A DNA stretch of 33,070 bases, taken from contig JAKDNM010000029.1 of the NCBI GenBank assembly GCA_030456445.1, positions 1-33,070 on the forward strand, in the 5' to 3' direction. This DNA comes from Hyphomicrobiales bacterium (lineage in GTDB: Bacteria > Pseudomonadota > Alphaproteobacteria > Rhizobiales > Rhizobiaceae). The number at the start of each line of letters is the position of its first letter. Position 1 is the stretch's first letter. Shown here piece by piece: positions 8,203 to 15,480 of this stretch. A model generated the notes under the pieces. The model made no database searches, was not told where the DNA came from, and worked only from the letters and a program-made list of their open reading frames with translations. The position numbers and the translations under genes are program-made.

Positions 8203-8795
8203 TCGCTGCTCCGAATTGGAATAAGTGCGAGGAATGTTGCAACGCACAAACCTCGTATGCCAACCGCCAGCGCTGAATTGAGGAGAAAAAGTCAAAAAAG
8301 TAGGGCGGACCCTATCATATTTTGTAACCATCGGTTATATTGCAATATGATGACAGTATGAAGGTGGATTATTGACAGGGATCCGTCACAGTATATACAA
8401 ATATTCGCGATGTTTATTTTTGTAGAGACATAAATATGGGGATAAAATAACCGACGTATACCATTTACGATAAGGTATATACTTCGTAATATCTATACGG
8501 TCGACTCGTTTTTCGAGCGCATAACGAGGGTGGGCGTTGCGTTGCAGCGTAAGCACACAGAGACCAAAAGTTTACCGCGCTACCGAGGTAGCATTGGCAA
8601 CTTCTGTTGCGCCACACCGGGCAGTCCAATATAAAGTCAGGCAAGGAATATATGGGCACATAGTCGGGCAGGGTTGGTTTCGAAAAAGCTTCAACTCGTC
8701 ATTCCCTGCTGCAATACGGCTGCGTGCAACCGGGACGGGAGGCCTTTTCACGTGACTTCAGACGATCCGCTCCTGGACGGTCTCGGGACGTAATC
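8203..8795. promoter_or_regulatory. AT-rich divergent control region between exoY and exoX
   Basis: A 593-base spacer with no convincing gene. Its middle (about 8300-8500) is far richer in A+T than the rest of the window and dense in TA steps and short dyads. Examples are the ATATTGCAATAT palindrome at 8337-8348 and TATACC (8457-8462) against GGTATA (8474-8479). It must hold the promoters for exoY (minus) and exoX (plus). In S. meliloti the exo genes are controlled by MucR/Ros-type zinc-finger regulators, which bind AT-rich sites in exo promoters. The composition fits such control, but no exact operator was identified. Confidence 0.55.
8337..8348. promoter_or_regulatory. 12-bp perfect palindrome, possible operator upstream of exoY
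   Basis: ATATTGCAATAT reads the same on both strands and lies 135 bases upstream of the exoY start in the AT-rich tract. A MucR/Ros-type or other regulator site is possible. Assignment rests only on symmetry and position. Confidence 0.3.
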
Positions 8796-9089
8796 ATGTC
8801 CTTCCTGCTCTTTTTTCGTGGATTGGTCGCTGTCCTGGTCGTCTTCGGCGTCGTCACCTATCTCGTTACGGACTCGATCTGGACGACCCTGATACAAACC
8901 GCGATCTGCGCCGTCCTGATCCAACTGGGGTATTTCGCGGCCGTTCTTTATATGGTCTGGCGCGCCCCCCACGATGAGGGCAAGGCCGGAAACGAAGGCG
9001 AAGTCGCCCCGCCCAATGGATTGCTGGGTCAGGAAAGGCTGGGACGCAAGGCGAGCGTTCCCAATGTAAACCGTTCGCGGCAATCGTGA
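8796..9089 (+). CDS. exoX: Exopolysaccharide production repressor ExoX (SyrA/PsiA-like small membrane protein)
   Basis: A 97-residue inner-membrane protein matching ExoX in size, layout and place. Two hydrophobic helices (about residues 6-25, LFFRGLVAVLVVFGVVTYLV, and 29-52, WTTLIQTAICAVLIQLGYFAAVL) are followed by the family-typical YMVWRAP and a polar tail. In S. meliloti, ExoX lowers succinoglycan output after transcription, apparently by acting on ExoY; the exoX:exoY dose sets the amount made. The frame is open from 8724, but the start at 8796 fits the family and has GGGA upstream. It is divergent from exoY and 127 bases upstream of exoU, as in S. meliloti. Confidence 0.85.
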   Translation: MSFLLFFRGLVAVLVVFGVVTYLVTDSIWTTLIQTAICAVLIQLGYFAAVLYMVWRAPHDEGKAGNEGEVAPPNGLLGQERLGRKASVPNVNRSRQS

Positions 9090-9216
9090 ACCCGGCTGGC
9101 GAGAGGCGGTCATGAAATCGCCTCCTCCGCTCGTTTAGCGTCCAACCCGATTACAGAATCTCGTTCCGTGCGGTGCATCGGCATAGCGCGGAGCTTTCGA
9201 ATCCGATCGGGGTGCC

Positions 9217-10248
9217 ATGTCTTTTGCGCCGGAAATATGCGTCATCATTGCGGCTAAGGATGCCTCCGCCACGATCGGCCGCGCGCTTCGTTCGGCCTTG
9301 CGGGAAGCCGAGGTCACGGAGGTCTTCGTAGTCGACGACGGTTCCGCCGACGCGACAGCGGAAGCGGCACACGCGGCGGATGACGGTACCGGGCGGCTCC
9401 GGATCGCCCGCCTGGAGGCAAACAGGGGGCCGGCCTTTGCGCGCAATTGCGCCATCGCCCACTCCGATGCCCCGCTTGTCGCCATCCTCGACGCTGACGA
9501 TTTTTTTCTGCCCGGCCGCTTTGCGCGGCTCTTGAACCAGCAGGACTGGGACCTGATCGCGGACAATATTGTCTTCCTCGATGCAGATCACGCGGCCGCC
9601 GAACCGGATGTCGCTGAATTCGACGCCGCCCCCCGGTCGCTGCAACTTGTCGATTTCGTCGACGGCAATATCTCGAAACGCGGCGCGCCGCGCGGCGAAA
9701 TAGGCTTTCTCAAGCCGGTGATCCGCCGCGATTTTCTCGAACATGCCGGGCTGCGCTACCGCGAGGACCTCCGGCTCGGCGAGGATTACGAGTTTTATGT
9801 GCGGGCTCTGGCCAGGGGAGGGCGCTACAGACTGGTCCATGGCTGTGGCTATGGAGCCGTGGTGCGCCCGGACTCGCTGAGCGGCCGCCACCGGACCGAC
9901 GACCTGAAGCGCCTCTACGAGGCCGACCGGACGATTTTGGAGACCGAACGGCTGAGCGCCGAGGAGAAAGCCGCGATATCCCGGCATGAACGCCATGTCC
10001 GGGCGCGCTATGAATTGCGTAACTTCCTCGACATCAAGGCAAAGTCCGGTCTTGCGAGAGCCGGCCTCCATGGCCTTGCCAATCCCGGCGCCCTGCCGGC
10101 GATTGTTTCGGGCATCGCTCTCGACAAGTATGACGCGTTTGGAGCCGGGCATGCGCAACCTGACGTGGTTTCCGCATCGCCTCGCTACCTTTTGCCCGCG
10201 GCCCCGGCGCGGAAAGCCGCTACCGACCCTGTACGGCCGCACATCTGA
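9217..10248 (+). CDS. exoU: Succinoglycan glucosyltransferase ExoU-like (GT2)
   Basis: Cytoplasmic-face family 2 glycosyltransferase; ExoU adds a late side-chain glucose to the lipid-linked oligosaccharide. The 343 residues show the GT-A fold marks. There is an N-terminal CVIIAAKDASATIGRAL strand, VVDDGSADAT (about 39-48), LEANRGPAFARN, the nucleotide/metal motif AILDADDFF (about 88-96), the acceptor-side EIGFLKPVIRRDFL and RLGEDYEFYVRALARG with the catalytic-base ED. The place directly after exoX matches S. meliloti exoU. A GGGG site lies 4 bases before ATG 9217. The C-terminal 25 residues are Ala/Pro rich. The canonical exoV-W-T-H-I block that should follow is absent; exoK comes next. Confidence 0.82.
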   Translation: MSFAPEICVIIAAKDASATIGRALRSALREAEVTEVFVVDDGSADATAEAAHAADDGTGRLRIARLEANRGPAFARNCAIAHSDAPLVAILDADDFFLPGRFARLLNQQDWDLIADNIVFLDADHAAAEPDVAEFDAAPRSLQLVDFVDGNISKRGAPRGEIGFLKPVIRRDFLEHAGLRYREDLRLGEDYEFYVRALARGGRYRLVHGCGYGAVVRPDSLSGRHRTDDLKRLYEADRTILETERLSAEEKAAISRHERHVRARYELRNFLDIKAKSGLARAGLHGLANPGALPAIVSGIALDKYDAFGAGHAQPDVVSASPRYLLPAAPARKAATDPVRPHI

Positions 10249-10261
10249 TTTCGTTATCCAG

Positions 10262-10290
10262 GCCCGCTTTGCATTTTCCGGGCTTTGTCT
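10262..10290 (+). terminator. Weak terminator-like hairpin after exoU
   Basis: GCCCG (10262-10266) pairs with CGGGC (10279-10283) and is followed by TTTGTCT. The stem is only 5 bp with a 12-base loop, so termination is doubtful. The rest of the 10249-10497 spacer shows no gene. Confidence 0.25.
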
Positions 10291-10497
10291 ACGGAAATCA
10301 GGCGGATGCGTGCCAGACGCCTTCCTGCAATCGGGCGGCCGTCTAACAGATCACTACAAAAAGTTATCAGGCCGGCCGGCTAAATCCCGCAAGCGCCACA
10401 TTCTTGCATCCTCGCTGCCCTAGTTCGCAGTGCAACATCGATCCGACTTGAACAGGCGGCGTGGGGAGGCGCAGCCGAAAACAAAGGAGCCGCCCCC

Positions 10498-10542
10498 ATG
10501 ACGGCAAACTCCATGACGGCAAATTCGATGACGGCGTGTGCG
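10498..10542 (+). repeat. Three in-frame 15-bp tandem repeats at the exoK start
   Basis: ATGACGGCAAACTCC, ATGACGGCAAATTCG and a diverged ATGACGGCGTGTGCG follow each other without gap. They code MTANS-MTANS-MTACA and provide three in-frame ATG codons after one GGAG ribosome site. The number of units could vary between strains. Confidence 0.75.
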
Positions 10543-11355
10543 AACGACAGGATGCGGACCGGCCTCAAGGCATTCCTTGCCGCAAGCGCGTTGATCGTTC
10601 CGATCGCGTCAACGCTGCCCTCGGCCCATGCTGCCGAAGTCCTCAAGGGCGCGACCGGAAAGTCCTTCGTCGACGATTTCAACGCCTTCGACGCCAAGCG
10701 CTGGTTCATTTCCGATGGCTGGAACAACGGCAAGCACCAGAACTGCACCTGGTCGAAAAAACAGGTGTCGCAGTCGGACGGCAAGCTGACCCTGGCGTTC
10801 GAGGCGCGCAAGCTGAAGGACCGCGACCATGTCTGCGGCGAGATCCAGACGCGAAAGCGTTTCGGCTACGGCACCTACGAAATCCGCATGAAGGCGGCGA
10901 CCGGGTCCGGGCTGAATACCGGCTTCTTCACCTATATCGGCGAGGCCGACAAACAGCCGCATGACGAGATCGATTTCGAGGTGCTGGGGAAAGATCCCTC
11001 GAAGGTGCAGTTGAACCAGTTCGTCGGCGGCAAGAATGTCGGTGAAGAGAAGCTGGTTCCGGTCGCCGGCGGCGCCGACCAGGATTTCCACGACTACGCC
11101 TTCGTCTGGGAGAAGGAGAGCATCCGCTGGTATGTCGACGGCAAGCAGATGGGAGAGGCGACCGATCCGGCGAAGATACCCACCCACGCCTCGAAGATCT
11201 TCGTGAGCCTGTGGGGCAGCGACACGCTGAAATCGTGGATGGGCCCCTTCAACGATACGGGAGCACCGGTGACCGCCGAGATCGACCGCGTCGCCTTCAC
11301 CGCGCTTGGCGAAAAGTGCCAGTTCCCCGAATCGATAGCCTGCAAGCAGCAGTAG
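10498..11355 (+). CDS. exoK: Endo-beta-1,3-1,4-glycanase ExoK (GH16), exported
   Basis: Secreted glycoside hydrolase that cuts nascent succinoglycan and so helps set the low-molecular-weight fraction. The 285 residues have a signal peptide (GLKAFLAASALIVPIASTL then PSAHAAEV, cleavage near residue 46). The GH16 jelly-roll domain follows, with WFISDGWNNGKHQNCTWSKKQV, GEIQTRKRFGYGTYEIRMK and the catalytic HDEIDFEVLG. In that motif E157, D159 and E161 fit nucleophile, helper and acid/base. The ending CQFPESIAC agrees with ExoK. The start ATG 10498 has GGAG 9 bases before, but ATG 10552 (MRTGLKAF) would give a more ordinary signal peptide. It is 16 bases from exoL. Confidence 0.95.
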   Translation: MTANSMTANSMTACANDRMRTGLKAFLAASALIVPIASTLPSAHAAEVLKGATGKSFVDDFNAFDAKRWFISDGWNNGKHQNCTWSKKQVSQSDGKLTLAFEARKLKDRDHVCGEIQTRKRFGYGTYEIRMKAATGSGLNTGFFTYIGEADKQPHDEIDFEVLGKDPSKVQLNQFVGGKNVGEEKLVPVAGGADQDFHDYAFVWEKESIRWYVDGKQMGEATDPAKIPTHASKIFVSLWGSDTLKSWMGPFNDTGAPVTAEIDRVAFTALGEKCQFPESIACKQQ

Positions 11356-11371
11356 GCGGACAGGAGCTTCC

Positions 11372-12547
11372 ATGCTGCGTGTGCTCTATTTCGTGCATGA
11401 CCTCGCCGATCCCGCGGTTCGCCGCAGGGTGATGATGCTGGAGGCCGGCGGAGCCGCCGTGACGCTCGCGGGCTTCCGGCGCACGCCTGCCGTCCCGCCC
11501 GAGTTGGAGCCCCTGAAGCCGATCGATCTGGGGCGCACCGCGGACGGGAAATTCGCGCAACGCCTGAAAGCTGTCGCCGCCGCCGCCATGGCGCTCGGTC
11601 CGAAGCTGAGACAGGTCGGCAGGCCCGATGTCATCATCGGGCGCAACCTCGAAATGCTGGCGCTTGCCGTACGTGCCAGATCGCTTTTCTCGGCCGACAT
11701 ACCGATCGTTTATGAGTGCCTCGACATTCATCGTTTGATGTTGGGCGAAAATGGCATCTCACGGTCCATGCGCGGCGCCGAGCGGGCGCTCGGCCGCAAG
11801 GCGTCGCTTCTCCTGACGAGTTCGCCGGCCTTCGTGCGCGACTATTTCCGGCGCTTCGGCCAGATGGACGCGCCCGTTGCACTTCTTGAAAACAAGGTTC
11901 TGGAACTGGTCGAGCAACCCTCCTCGTTCGATGCGCATCCGGTGCTGCCGAATGAGGGTGAGCCCTGGGTCATCGGCTGGTTCGGGGCGCTGCGCTGCCG
12001 CAGATCGCTGGAACTGCTGGCGCAGTTCACGCGGCGCATGGAGGGACGGTTCGAGATGGTCCTGCGTGGCCGCCCCGCATATTCGGAATTTGCCGGCTTC
12101 GACAGTTTCGTCACGGGGGAGCCGTTCATGCGTTTCGAGGGCGCCTACCGGAACCCGGAGGATCTTCCCCGCATCTATGGTGCGGTCCATTTCGCCTGGG
12201 CGATCGACTTCTTCGAGGAAGGGTTGAATTCAAACTGGCTGCTGCCCAACCGGTTGTTCGAGGGCTGCCGCTATGGCGCGGTGCCTCTCGCCATGCGGCG
12301 GACGGAGACCGGCCGCTTCCTCTCCGATCGTAGTCTGGGGCTTTTGCTGGACGAGGCCTCTCCGCATGCGCTGGCCGAGTGTCTCGGGTCCATTGACCGC
12401 GATGCCTATGCGCTGATGCGCGGCAGGATTCTTGCCGAGGACAGGTCCACCTGGGTCTGCGACCTCCGCGATTGCCGTGCGCTGGTGGCGCGTCTTGCGG
12501 CACTTAGTCTGGAAAGGGCAGGCGGCGCCGTCCTGCAGGCTGCGTGA
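11372..12547 (+). CDS. exoL: Succinoglycan glucosyltransferase ExoL (GT-B)
   Basis: Adds the third sugar of the lipid-linked succinoglycan subunit (role known for S. meliloti ExoL). The 391 residues fit the family length of about 400. The start MLRVLYFVHDLADPAVRRRV is typical, followed by the GGAAVTLAGFRR strand, the mid-protein CLDIHRLMLGENGISR and a C-terminal Rossmann half (WVIGWFGALRCRRSLELL, then FEGAYRNPEDLPRIYGAVHFAWAIDFFEEGLNSNWLLPNRLFEG). The gene order exoK-exoL-exoA matches S. meliloti. The stop overlaps the GTG start of exoA (GTGA, 12544-12547), which means translational coupling. Confidence 0.92.
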   Translation: MLRVLYFVHDLADPAVRRRVMMLEAGGAAVTLAGFRRTPAVPPELEPLKPIDLGRTADGKFAQRLKAVAAAAMALGPKLRQVGRPDVIIGRNLEMLALAVRARSLFSADIPIVYECLDIHRLMLGENGISRSMRGAERALGRKASLLLTSSPAFVRDYFRRFGQMDAPVALLENKVLELVEQPSSFDAHPVLPNEGEPWVIGWFGALRCRRSLELLAQFTRRMEGRFEMVLRGRPAYSEFAGFDSFVTGEPFMRFEGAYRNPEDLPRIYGAVHFAWAIDFFEEGLNSNWLLPNRLFEGCRYGAVPLAMRRTETGRFLSDRSLGLLLDEASPHALAECLGSIDRDAYALMRGRILAEDRSTWVCDLRDCRALVARLAALSLERAGGAVLQAA

Positions 12548-13572
12548 CCATGACGGGAACAGACAATATGGAGCGCAAGCGGCAGGCGCAAAATGCGCGG
12601 CCGGCGATGGTCGTCATCCCCTGTCTCAACGAGGCCGGGCACATCGCCTCGGTCATCGACAGGATCGCGCCCTCGGCCGAGCGGCTGGACATGGCAATCC
12701 TCGTTGTCGATGGCGGCAGCAGCGACGGGACAAAAGAGATCGTCGGGGAAATGGCGGTATCCAACCCCCGCCTGCATCTCCTCGACAACGAGAAGAAGAT
12801 CCAGAGCGCGGCCGTGAACCTCGCCGTCGAGAAGTTCGGCGGCGGATTTGAAAGCCTTATCCGGATCGACGCCCATGGCGACTATCCGCCCGCCTATTGC
12901 GACCTGCTGATCGAGGAAGCCGATGCCACGGGGGCGGACGCCGTCGTCGTGTCGATGAAGACCCGAGGCACGGGAGCCTTCCAGAAGGCGACCGCCGTGG
13001 CGCAGAATTCCAGGCTTGGCAATGGCGGTTCCGCTCACCGCCTGGTCTCGAAGGGCAAATGGACGGATCACGGCCATCACGCGCTTATCCGGGTGGAACC
13101 ATTTCGGGCGGTGGGCGGTTACGACGAGAACTTCAGCCACAATGAGGATGCGGAATTCGACTACCGGATGACCGAAGCCGGCTACCGCATCTGGCTGACG
13201 GAGAAAACCCACATGGTCTATTACCCGCGCGGTTCGGTGGCAGCGCTTTTCCGGCAATATCTCGGCTACGGCAGAGGGCGCGCCCGGAACGTATTGAAGC
13301 ACGGTGTGGTGCCGAAGGGCCGCCAGATGATCCCGTTGCTCGTCGCTCCGGCGGTCGCCGGAACCTCGCTTGCGCTGTTGAACTGGACAGCGTTGCTGCC
13401 GGCAGGAATGTGGGCGGCGCTATGCCTCGGCTACGGGGCATGGATCGCCATCCGCCAGCGTGACCCGCACGGGCCGCTGGCCGGGTTCTCCGCGATGGTC
13501 ATGCATCTCGGCTGGTCGTCCGGTTTCTGGCGCGAACTTCTCGCCTTCCGCAAACGCGAGAAGCGCGCATGA
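12544..13572 (+). CDS. exoA: Succinoglycan beta-1,3-glucosyltransferase ExoA (GT2)
   Basis: Adds the first glucose to the ExoY-made galactosyl lipid in succinoglycan synthesis. The 342 residues form a GT2 domain with AMVVIPCLNEAGHIASVI, LVVDGGSSDGTKEIV, the IRIDAHGDYPP motif (DxH as in ExoA), NGGSAHR and HNEDAEFDYRM with the catalytic ED. The R-x-x-YGRGRARN segment and C-terminal hydrophobic helices (LLVAPAVAGTSLALL and beyond) suggest membrane anchoring. It starts at GTG 12544, overlapping the exoL stop; ATG 12550 is two codons later and equally possible. It overlaps exoM by ATGA (13569-13572). Confidence 0.93.
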   Translation: MTMTGTDNMERKRQAQNARPAMVVIPCLNEAGHIASVIDRIAPSAERLDMAILVVDGGSSDGTKEIVGEMAVSNPRLHLLDNEKKIQSAAVNLAVEKFGGGFESLIRIDAHGDYPPAYCDLLIEEADATGADAVVVSMKTRGTGAFQKATAVAQNSRLGNGGSAHRLVSKGKWTDHGHHALIRVEPFRAVGGYDENFSHNEDAEFDYRMTEAGYRIWLTEKTHMVYYPRGSVAALFRQYLGYGRGRARNVLKHGVVPKGRQMIPLLVAPAVAGTSLALLNWTALLPAGMWAALCLGYGAWIAIRQRDPHGPLAGFSAMVMHLGWSSGFWRELLAFRKREKRA

Positions 13573-14531
13573 CAGCGGATTTCCAGGATATGCGCGCGGC
13601 CGGGGTGCGGATCGATGTGTGCGTCTGCACCTACCGTCGGCCGGGACTGGAGGATACGGTGCGTTCCATAGGGGCGCTGAGCCTGCCCGACGGCGCGACC
13701 GTCCGCATCATCGTCGCCGACAATGACGTCGTGCCGAGCGCGCGCGATCTCGTTTATCGGCTGGCTTCGCTCCTGCCTTTCAACATCTCCTATGTCCATT
13801 GTCCCGCATCCAATATTTCACTCGCCCGCAACGCCTGTCTCGAAACCGCGACCGGCGATCTCCTGGCCTTCGTCGACGACGACGAGACGGTTTCGTCCGA
13901 CTGGCTGATAGAGCTTTTGCGCGCGGCCGCCGAAACCGGGGCGGATGCCGTGCTCGGCCCGGTTCGTGCGATCTATGGCGAAGACGCGCCCGGCTGGATG
14001 AAGCGCGGCGATTTCCACTCGACGCTGCCTGTCTGGGTCGGGGGCGAAATCCAAACGGGCTACACCTGCAATGTCCTTTTGCACCCTTCCTCCCCGAAGC
14101 TTGCGGGCCGGCGTTTCGAGCTCGCGCTCGGCCGTTCCGGGGGCGAGGACACGGAATATTTCGCGCGGCTCCATGAAGCAGGCGGCACGATAGCGTTCGC
14201 GCCCGCAGCGATCGTCTATGAGCCGGTGCCGGCGGACCGGGCGAGTTTTGCATGGCTGGCGAAGCGGCGTTTCCGCATGGGGCAGACGCACGGACGCCTC
14301 CTCGCGAGAAATGGGAACGGCGTGGCCTTGGCGCGCGAAATCGGCCTCGCAGGTGCCAAAACCGCTTATTGCCTGGCCGCTACGGCGCTGACCGTCATGA
14401 GCGCCACAATGCGCAGCCGCTCGCTCCTTCGCGCCATCATGCATGCCGGCGTCGTAAGCGGCCTGCTTGGCGTTCGCGAAATCGTCCAGTATGGCGACCA
14501 GCCCCTGGGAGCGCATGGCAATGTCGATTGA
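13569..14531 (+). CDS. exoM: Succinoglycan beta-1,4-glucosyltransferase ExoM (GT2)
   Basis: Adds the fourth sugar of the repeat unit in the succinoglycan pathway. The 320 residues carry the ExoM/GT2 marks: IDVCVCTYRRPGLEDTVRSI, RIIVADNDVVPSARDLV, NISLARNACLETATGDLLAFVDDDE with the DDD metal motif (about residues 101-104), then APGWMKRGDFHS and GRSGGEDTEYFARLHEAGG. The C-terminal KRRFRMGQTHGRLLA and a final hydrophobic region suggest membrane association. It overlaps exoA by 4 bases upstream. The exoO ATG at 14521 lies 8 bases before the exoM stop codon, so the genes are tightly coupled. Confidence 0.93.
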   Translation: MTADFQDMRAAGVRIDVCVCTYRRPGLEDTVRSIGALSLPDGATVRIIVADNDVVPSARDLVYRLASLLPFNISYVHCPASNISLARNACLETATGDLLAFVDDDETVSSDWLIELLRAAAETGADAVLGPVRAIYGEDAPGWMKRGDFHSTLPVWVGGEIQTGYTCNVLLHPSSPKLAGRRFELALGRSGGEDTEYFARLHEAGGTIAFAPAAIVYEPVPADRASFAWLAKRRFRMGQTHGRLLARNGNGVALAREIGLAGAKTAYCLAATALTVMSATMRSRSLLRAIMHAGVVSGLLGVREIVQYGDQPLGAHGNVD

Positions 14532-15480
14532 CGTGACCTTCCTGATCGCGGCCTTCAATGCCGAAGAGACGATCGCCCGCGCGATCGGCAGCGCGCTGGC
14601 GCAGGAAGGCGTCGGCGTCGAAGTGGTGGTCGTCGACGATTGTTCGAGCGACGCCACCGCCGCCATCGCCGGAAGTCTTGCGGACAAGCGTGTTCGCGTC
14701 ATCCGGCTCGACCGCAATCGCGGTCCGGGAGGCGCCCGCAACGCCGGCCTCGACGCGGCGGGCGGCCGCTGGATCGCGGTGCTGGACGCAGACGATACCG
14801 TCCGCCCCGATCGCACGGCGCGCTTGCTTGGGCGGGCGGCCGAAACCGGTTGCGAGGTCGTGGTCGATAATCTCGACATGGTCGATGAAACGGCTGGGCC
14901 AGCCATGCCGATGTTCGCGAGGAAGCGCCTTCAGGCGCTGGCGGAAATGACGCTGGCCGACTTCATCGCCGGCAACCTTCTCTTCGAGCAGAAATTTTCC
15001 CTCGGCTACATGAAGCCGATCCTCAGGCGCGATTTTCTCGAAAAGAACGCCCTGCGCTATGTCGAGGGGCTGCATATCGGCGAGGATTATCTGTTCCTGG
15101 CTTCCGCGCTCGCCGCAGGCGGCCGTTGCGCCGTGGAGCCTGAGCCGCTCTATGCCTATCACATCCGGCCGGGCTCGATCTCCCGCGTGCTCGAGCTTGG
15201 CCACGTCGAAGCCATGCTTGAGGCGGATAAGGCGTTCCTGCGCGGTCATACGCTCGCCCCTGTCGCCCGTCGCGCCCAGGCAAGGCGCACCCGCAACTTG
15301 CGAAAAGCGGCGTCCTACCTGTCGCTGGTTGGTCATTTGAAGGAGCGCGCCGCGCTCAAGGCGGTGGCGACCGCCATCCGCGATCCGGCGGCGGTCCGGC
15401 TTCTGGGGATGCCGATCTCGGTCAGGCTGCGGCGCGTCATGCGGCCCTTTCGGCAGGCCATGCGGGCCACCGCGGAATGA
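14521..15480 (+). CDS. exoO: Succinoglycan beta-1,6-glucosyltransferase ExoO (GT2)
   Basis: Adds the first side-chain glucose to the lipid-linked intermediate (role of S. meliloti ExoO). The 319 residues show VTFLIAAFNAEETIARAIGS, VVVDDCSSDATAAIA, LDRNRGPGGARNAGLD, AVLDADDTVRPDR (DxD), GYMKPILRRDFL and LHIGEDYLFLASAL. The layout is like exoU of this window, so the two are probably paralogues. The start was chosen at ATG 14521, with GGGAG 9 bases before it. ATG 14515 is two codons upstream but too close to that site. It overlaps the 3' end of exoM and joins exoP by ATGA at 15477-15480. Confidence 0.9.
   Translation: MSIDVTFLIAAFNAEETIARAIGSALAQEGVGVEVVVVDDCSSDATAAIAGSLADKRVRVIRLDRNRGPGGARNAGLDAAGGRWIAVLDADDTVRPDRTARLLGRAAETGCEVVVDNLDMVDETAGPAMPMFARKRLQALAEMTLADFIAGNLLFEQKFSLGYMKPILRRDFLEKNALRYVEGLHIGEDYLFLASALAAGGRCAVEPEPLYAYHIRPGSISRVLELGHVEAMLEADKAFLRGHTLAPVARRAQARRTRNLRKAASYLSLVGHLKERAALKAVATAIRDPAAVRLLGMPISVRLRRVMRPFRQAMRATAE

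Noticed and set aside
8465-8755. Small frames on both strands in the exoY-exoX spacer (64 and 72 codons)
   Set aside because: No ribosome site, no recognisable domain and AT-rich non-coding composition.
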